DNA of 6,377 nt, from NCBI GenBank assembly GCA_002789465.1, contig PFTH01000037.1:1-6377 (forward strand). The letters run 5' to 3'. The DNA comes from Candidatus Roizmanbacteria bacterium CG_4_9_14_0_8_um_filter_34_12 (GTDB lineage: Bacteria > Patescibacteriota > Microgenomatia > UBA1406 > GWC2-37-13). The notes under the pieces were generated by a model. That model was given only the letters and a program-made list of their open reading frames with translations, made no database searches and was not told the origin of the DNA. Shown here piece by piece: positions 1-5,794 of the stretch; within the stretch, counting starts at the first letter, position 1, and each line of letters opens with the position of its first letter. The translations under genes were made by a program, and so were the position numbers.

Positions 1-2293
1 CAACTGTAGGAATGATTGATTTCCAAAGCCTCTCTCTTTTTTCTTGAGCCACTTTTTTTTGATACTGCTGACATATGTTAGTACCAATTGAATAAACTGC
101 TTTACTAAGGATAAATAAGCCAAAGAAAAAAATTGTAAAAAACAGTACAACTTTTACTATATTAAGTAGTATGTCAAGCATAGTTCTTGGCTTAGTGTTA
201 ATAAATAACTTAATTATCCCAACAAAGAAGTTTATGACTATAAAAATCAATGATAATAATTTTTGTTTTAAATAATTTAATACAAGTAGTAATACAAGAG
301 ATATCTTATTTATCACAGTGAAAGGATCTTTCAAGTTGGTTGGATTGGTTTTTAATTCAATAATCGATTGAATTGTTCCAACCACCAGCATCATATAAGT
401 CCAAATCGCTGCTTTTTCTGCAATAAAATCGAGTTTTAAAATTAATAAAAACGGACATAAGACAAGATAAAATAAGGCGAAAAGAAAACTGGTGCGTGCT
501 TCTAAACGATATCCAATCATCGTCAAAATCCAGGTGATTGTTAGTAAAAGAGTGATAAAATCAGAGTTTTTTTTGAAAATAAAAATATCAAATAAAATCC
601 CTAGTAAAGAAATTATCAACCAGAACAATCTTATGTTGATTGATACATATTTAATAACTTTCCATATTAATTTAAATGGCCATTTTATAGTTAAAATAAT
701 TAAGTCATAAGTTTTATAAGAAAACAGTTTCTCAACCCAGTTAGTTTGTTGTGGTTTTTTAAATTTCAAAAATAAATAATTTCCATAAAAGAATAAGGAT
801 AGAAGAGAAAATAGTAATAAATAGCCCAAGACAGGGCGTGGCCAAAACCCCAAATTCACCGCGGCGGTGGATAGGCTATGGGATGGTTTCCAACCAAAAC
901 CAAGTGAGGAAAAAATGAACTGTTCTTGTTGGGCAGTGGTATTTTGCAACGAAAGTTGGTATCTTTGACCTGGTAATTGAAAAAGGTTTATTTTTGGAAC
1001 ATAGTTTGCAAGTGGTGCAATTTTTGTCATGGTTATTGATGGCGATACATAGGGATAAATATTAAACTGGAGAGATTTGATTTCTTCAAGAGATAGTTGC
1101 TTCTGACTTATCAGTTTTACCCAGGTTTGAATAATATTTGGTCGAAGATTTTCCACATTTATCTGATCTTTAAAAGCAAAAGGAACATAATGAGAATATT
1201 GTGTATAGTTGATTAATGTGTCAGTTTTTTCCGTGGGATAATAATAAAGCACCTTTTTATTTTTCGGATTAAGTTCAGCTTCCATGGTTGCATATTGTTG
1301 TTCCAACTGGAGCTGTGCGGATTGATTAATCTTACTTTCAAATTGATAGCGGTAATTGGTTGCATATGGCAAATTATTAACGGGAAGAATATACTGATAT
1401 GGTTTTTTATCTATTGGGGGAATTTTTTCTTCCCACGTTTTTGATGGGGTTAAATTTATAGGTTTGAAATGAAATGAGATTGACTTTTCGTTTCCCGTGA
1501 GTGGAATGTTATGAAAAACTAATTGATTATTTTCTTGGTCGAATTTGGAAATAAAAAACAATTGATCATCGATAACAAGATTGGTATTGGTGAGATTAAA
1601 GTTAAGTAGATTAGTTGAGTCAACAGAAACATCAAAATAGCCAAAATCTTTATTTTTTAATATGTCGTTTAGAGAGTATGTAATCAAATCCGGAGATGTT
1701 AGAGGCAATAATTTGAGTATTCTTTTTTCGATTGATTGGAAAATATTATCCGTAAGAATAACTAGCAGTTGTTTTTGTTTATTATCATAAACCTCGTTTA
1801 TCTTTTGACTAATAAGATTGCGATGGGTTAAGACATGGGAATAGATTTCGGTTAAAGGACCAAGAGGCTGAGAAATTGGTAAATGAGAAAGAGAAAAGGA
1901 AACAGAATTGTAATACCTATTTAGAATGTTCTCCCAGATTTGGTATTCAAAGTCTTTTCCCCATTTCATCAGTTCTGCAATGCGTCTATCGGCAAAAAAT
2001 AAAGGTGTAAATTTTTTTGATTTTAAATCGACCTTTTCAATTAATTGAATCAGTTGATACTTTAAAGAAATACCTGGTTTAGTTTGTACTGTGGGCAACT
2101 CAAAACTGGCTGGTCTAACAAGATTATCATTTGTTAACAACTGATATTCTTGTTCTTCCGGAATAAAATCAGAAAGATCAACGTGATTTGGTTTAACTTG
2201 CAAAGACCAGTGATATAAAAGACCAAAAAAAATTGTAACAACAATTATGGCAAAAAGAACAATAATCTGTTTCTGACGAAGGCTAATTTTCAT
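1..2293 (-). CDS. Large membrane protein with DUF5667-like region; C-terminus cut off by the window edge
   Basis: The frame is open from ATG 2293-2291 to base 1, 764 codons without a stop, so the 3' end lies outside the window. Residues 9-28 form one hydrophobic anchor. About 460 extracytoplasmic residues follow, then a multi-pass part with segments near 488-508, 557-572, 579-597, 603-622, 629-645, 665-700 and 712-732. Residues 71-130 (PG near the start, then KYQLIQLIEKV and ADRRIAEL) resemble the DUF5667 pattern of CPR surface proteins: an LPG-type entry, an LK..E helix and an AERRLAE helix. That match is from memory. The end visible here (QEKRERLWKSIIPTV) looks like a linker into a further domain. 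A role in the cell envelope is likely; the biochemical function is unknown. It lies 85 bp after the glycosyltransferase on the same strand and may be co-transcribed or use its own weak promoter. No Shine-Dalgarno precedes the ATG. Confidence 0.9.
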   Translation of the reverse strand, partial: MKISLRQKQIIVLFAIIVVTIFFGLLYHWSLQVKPNHVDLSDFIPEEQEYQLLTNDNLVRPASFELPTVQTKPGISLKYQLIQLIEKVDLKSKKFTPLFFADRRIAELMKWGKDFEYQIWENILNRYYNSVSFSLSHLPISQPLGPLTEIYSHVLTHRNLISQKINEVYDNKQKQLLVILTDNIFQSIEKRILKLLPLTSPDLITYSLNDILKNKDFGYFDVSVDSTNLLNFNLTNTNLVIDDQLFFISKFDQENNQLVFHNIPLTGNEKSISFHFKPINLTPSKTWEEKIPPIDKKPYQYILPVNNLPYATNYRYQFESKINQSAQLQLEQQYATMEAELNPKNKKVLYYYPTEKTDTLINYTQYSHYVPFAFKDQINVENLRPNIIQTWVKLISQKQLSLEEIKSLQFNIYPYVSPSITMTKIAPLANYVPKINLFQLPGQRYQLSLQNTTAQQEQFIFSSLGFGWKPSHSLSTAAVNLGFWPRPVLGYLLLFSLLSLFFYGNYLFLKFKKPQQTNWVEKLFSYKTYDLIILTIKWPFKLIWKVIKYVSINIRLFWLIISLLGILFDIFIFKKNSDFITLLLTITWILTMIGYRLEARTSFLFALFYLVLCPFLLILKLDFIAEKAAIWTYMMLVVGTIQSIIELKTNPTNLKDPFTVINKISLVLLLVLNYLKQKLLSLIFIVINFFVGIIKLFINTKPRTMLDILLNIVKVVLFFTIFFFGLFILSKAVYSIGTNICQQYQKKVAQEKRERLWKSIIPTV

Positions 2294-2308
2294 AGAATTA
2301 ATATTCTA

Positions 2309-2317
2309 ATTGTAGCA
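2309..2317 (-). promoter_or_regulatory. Possible extended -10 promoter for the large membrane protein
   Basis: Read on the minus strand the sequence is TGCTACAAT: an extended -10 TG, one base, then TACAAT (5 of 6 to consensus). No good -35 is visible. It ends 15 nt before the ATG at 2293, giving a predicted leader of about 9 nt without a ribosome binding site. In AT-rich DNA this could be chance. Confidence 0.35.
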
Positions 2318-2352
2318 GACAGAATGACTTGATTATCCTTTATTTTATTCTT

Positions 2353-2371
2353 AAATCATAAATCATAAATC
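2353..2371. repeat. Heptamer tandem repeat, about 2.7 copies of AAATCAT
   Basis: AAATCAT occurs at 2353-2359 and 2360-2366, followed by a partial copy at 2367-2371, in the 85-bp gap between the two minus-strand envelope genes. The period (7 bp) matches the unrelated heptamer array at the right end of the window. No hairpin or terminator is visible in this gap. Confidence 0.6.
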
Positions 2372-2378
2372 TTATCTC

Positions 2379-3899
2379 TTAATTCATTCCCCAACTTCTC
2401 ACCTCAAGCGGCCAGATGTCACGTTCCCCCCCCACTGTCATTTTTTCAACCCGATACTCCAGCCTCAAATTTTTTTTAGCATATTGTTTGATATCTTCAG
2501 GAAGAAAGCTTTCCCAGTCTTCAATGATCAAAATTCCCGATTGATAACGGGCTTTTTGTTTTAAAAAATCACTAAGTGTTGCGTATATCATAATGTTATT
2601 AATACCGTGCAAATAAGGTTTTTTTATCCCTTTTATAAAATATGCATTGGAATTACGTTGCAGATAAAATCTTTCCGAATCAATTAAATCATTAAAAATC
2701 GCGATTTTGTTAATATCATTTCCATATTTCTTTTCAATCCATTCATACATTGATTTATAATCTGCGTTTTGCACATCGCCATAAAGGTCAAGGTTAGGAG
2801 AATAATAATTCTGTGGAGTGCAAACGATCTTATAACTGGAAATATAAATAGTAATCAGAACAAGTATTGGAATTAATTTTAAATTTGTCCGCCAGCTGGC
2901 GGATTGAAATTTTAAATACAGTAGATCGGTAATTTTACCCAAGAAAACTCCAAAGAAAACAAAGATAAAACCAAAAAATGTCATCAGGTAGCGCATATTA
3001 TGACTATAACTGCGAAAGTTCCACATGAATAAAAGAACAAAAATATAGCAGATTATGCCAGCAATTAATCCGCGGTATTTTTTATCAATCATTAAAAAAG
3101 ATAAAATCGCGGGGATAAGAAATATTCCATACTGTCTTAAAAATATGTTTTTCAGGAATACTGTGTTGCTATATGCAAACAAAAAGCGACCATTTAATGG
3201 TTTAAATAAAATAATTAATTCTTTAAATATTCCGAAAAAATACATAACTAAAACAATTGATAACAAAATACCAAGAACAATCAGGGGTTTTTGAATAAGT
3301 TTTTTCAAGTTAAGAAAATAAGTCACGATTAAGGTAATTCCAAAAGAAATCCAAAATAAGACAGCGAGAGAATGGAAAAAATAAACAATACAGGTCGTGA
3401 TAAAGAGCATAACTAAAGCAGATAACTTTTTCTTATCAATAAGCTTTATTAACAGATAGATTTGAACAAGAAACAGTGTTTGCAAAACAACGTAGGGTTT
3501 AGCTTGAGTTGCATGCGAAAGGTTTAGTTGGGAAAAAGCCATTAAAAAAGCAGCCAACAATCCCCCACTCCAATTTGAAAGTTTTTTTGCAACCAAAAAT
3601 GCGAAAAATATTCCAATAACGCCAAATAAAACCGTTGGCAATCTGGCGGAAAATTCGGAAATACCAAATATCATAAACGAAAAGGCAGTAACAACAATCT
3701 GAAGAGGTTGATATCCAACCATTGAAGCACCCTTAATCCACGAGGTTTTACCGGTGATAATATCTTGTGAAAAACTGGAAACAAACGCCTCGTCCGACCA
3801 GAAAGAATGGTTTGTACTGATGCCTTTTAATCGAAACCAAAGGCCAAGAAAAAGAATTAGGGTTAAGATGAAATACAACAAGGCGCTTTTTTTATTCAT
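2379..3899 (-). CDS. GT39/PMT-family (ArnT-like) integral membrane glycosyltransferase
   Basis: This 506-aa polytopic protein has the layout of GT-C glycosyltransferases (PMT_2, GT39), which move sugars from polyprenyl-phosphate donors to acceptors on the outer face of the membrane. The first helix (about 7-24) leads into WSDEA at 34-38, the acidic DE motif of the first extracytoplasmic loop. Next come GYQPLQ at 62-67, in the place of the usual H-P-P-L motif, then ARLP at 85-88 and ATQAKPY at 130-136 (usually ARPY). About 10-12 membrane segments run to residue 358. A soluble extracytoplasmic domain of about 145 residues follows, ending in DIWPLEVRSWG. Donor and acceptor cannot be told from sequence. 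Oddities are a GC palindrome encoding SASWR (333-337) in a loop between two helices, and a run of eight G near codons 489-491. The start is supported by a promoter placed immediately before it; no Shine-Dalgarno is seen. Confidence 0.93.
   Translation of the reverse strand: MNKKSALLYFILTLILFLGLWFRLKGISTNHSFWSDEAFVSSFSQDIITGKTSWIKGASMVGYQPLQIVVTAFSFMIFGISEFSARLPTVLFGVIGIFFAFLVAKKLSNWSGGLLAAFLMAFSQLNLSHATQAKPYVVLQTLFLVQIYLLIKLIDKKKLSALVMLFITTCIVYFFHSLAVLFWISFGITLIVTYFLNLKKLIQKPLIVLGILLSIVLVMYFFGIFKELIILFKPLNGRFLFAYSNTVFLKNIFLRQYGIFLIPAILSFLMIDKKYRGLIAGIICYIFVLLFMWNFRSYSHNMRYLMTFFGFIFVFFGVFLGKITDLLYLKFQSASWRTNLKLIPILVLITIYISSYKIVCTPQNYYSPNLDLYGDVQNADYKSMYEWIEKKYGNDINKIAIFNDLIDSERFYLQRNSNAYFIKGIKKPYLHGINNIMIYATLSDFLKQKARYQSGILIIEDWESFLPEDIKQYAKKNLRLEYRVEKMTVGGERDIWPLEVRSWGMN
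2888..2903. repeat. Perfect 16-bp GC-rich palindrome inside the glycosyltransferase gene
   Basis: TCCGCCAGCTGGCGGA is identical to its own reverse complement and stands out in an AT-rich gene. In frame it encodes S-A-S-W-R (residues 333-337), in a loop between two predicted helices. From memory, this same 16-mer is scattered through CPR genomes, including coding regions, where the other frames give PPAGG or RQLAD peptides. That recollection could not be verified here. It could be a small mobile palindromic unit or a protein-binding site. Confidence 0.75.
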
Positions 3900-3907
3900 T
3901 AGAAGCT

Positions 3908-3937
3908 ATTATATTAGATTTTTTCAAAAGATGCCAA
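3908..3937 (-). promoter_or_regulatory. Sigma70-type promoter of the glycosyltransferase gene, nearly leaderless
   Basis: On the minus strand, TTGGCA (3937-3932, 5 of 6 to the -35 consensus) is followed after 18 bp by a perfect TATAAT (3913-3908). Only 8 nt separate the -10 from the ATG at 3899, so transcription should begin about two bases before the start codon, leaving no room for a Shine-Dalgarno. Confidence 0.65.
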
Positions 3938-3977
3938 ATCCGTCGATGATTTATACCGTTCTGTTTTTAAATTGCAT

Positions 3978-3990
3978 GGGTATAATACCC
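3978..3990. promoter_or_regulatory. 13-bp palindrome containing a TATAAT, possible operator
   Basis: GGGTATAATACCC has perfect 6-bp arms around a central A. The arms embed a consensus TATAAT on the plus strand, but no -35 stands at the right distance. CCGTT at 3956-3960 and AACGG at 3991-3995 form an outer pair. It lies about 40 bp upstream of the glycosyltransferase -35 and 120 bp before the plus-strand promoter. An operator between the divergent genes is one reading; no regulator is encoded in the window. Confidence 0.35.
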
Positions 3991-4058
3991 AACGGAGCTT
4001 TGACTTTGGTTTAAGATGAGAGTGTTAAACGAAACTAAACTCTTAATTTGAAAGCTAC

Positions 4059-4104
4059 GGTTTATGCCTAACGTAGCGTTAGCGAAGTGACATAGGCATA
4101 TACC
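4059..4104. repeat. Imperfect inverted repeat with a nested hairpin in the divergent intergenic region
   Basis: The left arm GGTTTATGCCTA (4059-4070) pairs with TAGGCATATACC (4093-4104) at 11 of 12 positions across a 22-nt loop. A competing perfect hairpin, CTAACG (4068-4073) with CGTTAG (4077-4082) and a 3-nt loop, overlaps the left arm, so the two structures exclude each other. The element is richer in G+C than its surroundings and ends just before the -35 of the plus-strand operon. It could be a short mobile palindromic repeat, a regulator site, or a folded recombination site. Confidence 0.55.
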
Positions 4105-4109
4105 AAACG

Positions 4110-4139
4110 TTGCAAAATCAAAGCAGAGTAGTATATAAT
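4110..4139 (+). promoter_or_regulatory. Promoter of the caspase-like operon, predicted leaderless
   Basis: TTGCAA (4110-4115, 4 of 6 to consensus) and a perfect TATAAT (4134-4139) are 18 bp apart. The ATG at 4146 starts 6 nt after the -10, exactly where transcription would begin, so the mRNA is predicted to start with the AUG. This rules out the TTG at 4110 as the translation start. Confidence 0.6.
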
Positions 4140-4145
4140 TCATCT

Positions 4146-4340
4146 ATGATATCAATAACAAAGAAAGAAAGATTTTTACAAACTTATGCAAATTTACCCA
4201 TGGCTTCAAGAGATGAGATAATCGTCGTTGTTGATGGCGAACCGATGACATGGAAAGCCGCTAAGATAGAAGTAGAGACAGATACATCAATCGGAATGAA
4301 AATATTAGATAAATTGGAGGGTATGAAATTATTAAAATAA
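4146..4340 (+). CDS. Small accessory protein A of the caspase-like operon
   Basis: This is a 64-aa protein of unknown function and the first gene of the operon. It has an N-terminal helix (about 5-17), a hydrophobic strand EIIVVVDGE (24-32), a turn, then a likely helical segment with the pattern T-W-K-x(5)-E-V-E-x-x-T-x-x-G-x-x-I-x-D (35-55) and a basic end. It has no signal peptide or membrane segment, so it is probably cytoplasmic. The next gene encodes a protein of the same size and layout: aligned without gaps over 35-55, V, T, G, I and D coincide. ATG 4146 is preferred over the in-frame TTG at 4110 because the -10 box sits at 4134-4139. The stop is 1 nt before the next ATG. A GGAGGG at 4316-4321 is too far from that ATG to act as its ribosome site. 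Possible roles are adaptor, inhibitor or substrate of the caspase-like protein; none is shown by sequence. Confidence 0.85.
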   Translation: MISITKKERFLQTYANLPMASRDEIIVVVDGEPMTWKAAKIEVETDTSIGMKILDKLEGMKLLK

Positions 4341-4341
4341 T

Positions 4342-4566
4342 ATGGCAAAAATAAATAAAGATCTGAAGGATTTAGTGCTTGCAAGAATTGAAGCATATTC
4401 TGACGACGTTGGATTAATCATTGGAACAGATAAACATTATTCAAAAAGTGAGTTAGTTGATAATGTCAAAAATGAAACTGAATTAGGCAGACAAATTATC
4501 GATATACAACTGGAATATCTGCAAGATATGATTAGGGGAAATATTTATACTGCTTTAGATCAATGA
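4342..4566 (+). CDS. Small accessory protein B of the caspase-like operon
   Basis: This is a 74-aa protein of unknown function, charged and probably cytoplasmic. The likely layout is helix (5-19), strand VGLIIGTD (23-30), the segment S-K-S-E-L-V-D-N-V-K-N-E-T-E-L-G (34-49), and a longer C-terminal helix (50-66). It matches protein A in order and spacing, with identities at V42, T46, G49, I52 and D54 and similar residues at S34 and L48, so the two look like diverged paralogues. The gene begins 1 nt after the stop of A. It ends in TGA at 4564-4566, sharing ATGA with the start of the protease-like gene. No Shine-Dalgarno lies at a usable distance, so translation probably depends on reinitiation. 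This TGA stop also shows that TGA is not reassigned in this genome. Confidence 0.87.
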   Translation: MAKINKDLKDLVLARIEAYSDDVGLIIGTDKHYSKSELVDNVKNETELGRQIIDIQLEYLQDMIRGNIYTALDQ

Positions 4567-5204
4567 ATAAATCAATTCTGATAACTCGGCCAAATCATGA
4601 TTTGGCTACAACATATTTATACTGGTGGTCAAAAAAGGTGATAGATAAATGCCAAGAAAAAGAAATAAAATATTTTGATTTAAAAGGCAAAAAGGCTTCG
4701 AAGAAAAATTTTGACAGTTATTTAAAGAGAAATAATCCTTCTTTTATTTTTATTAATGGCCATGGTTCGGAGGAAGTTGTCACCGGTTGGAATAATGAGA
4801 TATTACTCAAGGTCGGAGGTCAATTAGATGTAAGGGGTAGAATAATATACGCTCGAAGTTGTATGGCTGGGCTTAAGTTAGGTAAGGTTAGCGTGGATTC
4901 AGGGGCAAAAACGTTTATTGGTTATACGAAAAACTATGTTCTTCTTTTCTTGACGACCAAAAAAACACGTCCCCTATCTGATAATTTATCTGCGTTATTT
5001 TTGGAACCGTCTAATCTGATTCCGATTTCTTTAATAAACGGTAATACAGTAGAAGAGGCAGATAGAAAATCCAAGAACTTAATGAAAAAAAATTTAAGGG
5101 AAATTTTATCTAGTAATAAAAGTGATAAGAAAGAGATTGCCTCTTATTTATGGCATGACATAAAATATCAAACCGTAATTGGAAACAATTTAGCAAAAAT
5201 TTAA
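4563..5204 (+). CDS. Caspase-fold (clan CD / CHAT / C25-like) putative cysteine protease
   Basis: This 213-aa protein has the marks of the caspase fold. A first strand SILITRP (4-10) is followed by a helix (about 14-33) and a second strand. A hydrophobic strand then ends in the His motif, SFIFINGHGSEE (60-71, candidate catalytic His67). The next strand ends in the Cys motif, IIYARSCMAGLKLG (94-107, candidate Cys100), and GAKTFIGY (114-121) follows, as in caspase/CHAT/C25 proteins where a G-A strand comes after the Cys. There is no signal peptide, propeptide or membrane anchor, so it is predicted cytosolic, about the size of a bare catalytic domain plus a basic helical tail (165-213). The assignment is by motif order; CHAT, metacaspase and C25 cannot be separated by eye, and an inactive scaffold is possible. 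Translational coupling to two small paralogous proteins suggests a complex or an effector with partners. It carries no fused sensor domain, so regulation must come from partners. Confidence 0.8.
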   Translation: MNKSILITRPNHDLATTYLYWWSKKVIDKCQEKEIKYFDLKGKKASKKNFDSYLKRNNPSFIFINGHGSEEVVTGWNNEILLKVGGQLDVRGRIIYARSCMAGLKLGKVSVDSGAKTFIGYTKNYVLLFLTTKKTRPLSDNLSALFLEPSNLIPISLINGNTVEEADRKSKNLMKKNLREILSSNKSDKKEIASYLWHDIKYQTVIGNNLAKI

Positions 5205-5296
5205 TTATTTTTAATCCTTTTTCCTCATTGCCTTAACCCCCCCTCATACCCCAGATACAAGAGGCAAATCACAATATTATTATCTGTAAGAAGATT

Positions 5297-5305
5297 TGAT
5301 ATAAT
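5297..5305 (+). promoter_or_regulatory. Extended -10 promoter for hicBA
   Basis: TGATATAAT is a perfect extended -10: TG, one base, then TATAAT at 5300-5305. No clear -35 is seen, which such promoters tolerate. The predicted leader is about 23 nt, with no Shine-Dalgarno before the ATG at 5335. The preceding gap (5205-5334) carries two C-rich runs near 5237-5252 but no gene and no terminator hairpin. Confidence 0.55.
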
Positions 5306-5334
5306 GAGCATTAATAAAATTAACAGATATTTAT

Positions 5335-5571
5335 ATGAAAAAAATAAAAAATCTTAATAAAGAAACTTTAGCCTTAGTTTGGAAAGAAGACAATCTTTTT
5401 GTGGCAAAATCTATAGGAGTGGAAATTGCCAGTCAGGGAAAAACAAAAAAAGAAGCCTTGGCCAATCTTGAAGAAGCTTTAGAATTATATTTCGAAAAAG
5501 AATTACCCTCTCCAAAACTATCGCCTTATGAAGATTTATCCTTAGAAAAGCTAAATATTTCTTATGCCTAA
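5335..5571 (+). CDS. hicB: HicB-family antitoxin
   Basis: This 78-aa protein has the partial RNase H-like fold of HicB antitoxins: strand ETLALVWKEDN (10-20), strand FVAKSIGVEIASQG (22-35), then the hallmark helix KTKKEALANLEEALELYFE (36-54). HicB binds and neutralises HicA and usually represses its own promoter. Here the part after residue 54 is only about 24 residues, with no recognisable helix-turn-helix or ribbon-helix-helix, so DNA binding and autoregulation are uncertain. The order is antitoxin first, opposite to E. coli hicAB but common elsewhere. Its last 8 nt overlap hicA, which couples toxin to antitoxin synthesis. Family assignment is firm; activity is inferred. Confidence 0.9.
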   Translation: MKKIKNLNKETLALVWKEDNLFVAKSIGVEIASQGKTKKEALANLEEALELYFEKELPSPKLSPYEDLSLEKLNISYA

Positions 5572-5788
5572 ATTATATTCGGCAAGGGATGTTCTAAAAA
5601 CACTTCAAAGAGCAGGTTTTATTATTGTTTCTCAAAAAGGAAGTCATATAAAATTAAAAGGAGTTTTCAAAAACCATATTTGTATAGTAATTGTTCCCAA
5701 TCACAAACAAATAGCGAAAGGAACATTCGAAAGTATTTTAAAACAGGCTGATATGAGTCATCTTGAATTTGAATCTTATTATAGATAG
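5564..5788 (+). CDS. hicA: HicA-family mRNA interferase toxin
   Basis: This 74-aa protein is full length for HicA, a small double-stranded-RNA-binding-fold ribonuclease that cleaves mRNA and halts translation until neutralised by HicB. The family signature is intact: AGFIIVSQKGSHIKLK (17-32) holds the catalytic His28, and IVIVPNHKQIAKGTFESILKQA (41-62) is the second conserved block. No disabling change is visible, so the toxin is probably active. The ATG lies 8 nt inside the end of hicB, with no Shine-Dalgarno, so expression should depend on hicB translation. The stop is only 6 nt from the end of the convergent coiled-coil gene, and no terminator fits between them. Confidence 0.92.
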   Translation: MPKLYSARDVLKTLQRAGFIIVSQKGSHIKLKGVFKNHICIVIVPNHKQIAKGTFESILKQADMSHLEFESYYR

Positions 5789-5794
5789 CTGTGA

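Noticed and set aside
492..710. Plus-strand open frame of 72 codons
   Set aside because: It lies wholly inside the 764-codon minus-strand frame, starts with GTG, and encodes an Ile/Lys-rich peptide typical of antisense translation.
857..869. GC palindrome CACCGCGGCGGTG in the large membrane-protein gene
   Set aside because: It encodes ordinary residues (around STAAVN) and is explained by GC-rich Thr, Ala and Val codons; nothing else marks it as an element, unlike the 16-mer at 2888.
3055..3294. Plus-strand open frame of 79 codons
   Set aside because: Antisense to the transmembrane part of the glycosyltransferase gene, with no promoter or recognisable motif.
3754..4014. Plus-strand open frame of 86 codons
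   Set aside because: More than half is antisense to the glycosyltransferase N-terminus, and the rest runs through that gene's promoter and the GGGTATAATACCC palindrome.
4059..4116. Integron attC-like site, because GCCTAAC at 4066-4072 fits RYYYAAC
   Set aside because: No matching GTTRRRY partner is found at the far end (GTTGCAA does not fit), the arm layout is wrong for attC, and no integron integrase is visible. It is kept only as an inverted repeat.
4316..4321. GGAGGG as Shine-Dalgarno for small protein B
   Set aside because: It ends 20 nt before ATG 4342, too far for normal use; the ATG at 4323 close to it is merely an internal Met codon of protein A.
4184..4396. Minus-strand open frame of 70 codons
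   Set aside because: Antisense to the two small operon genes, whose spacing and pairing with the protease-like gene mark them as the real coding strand.
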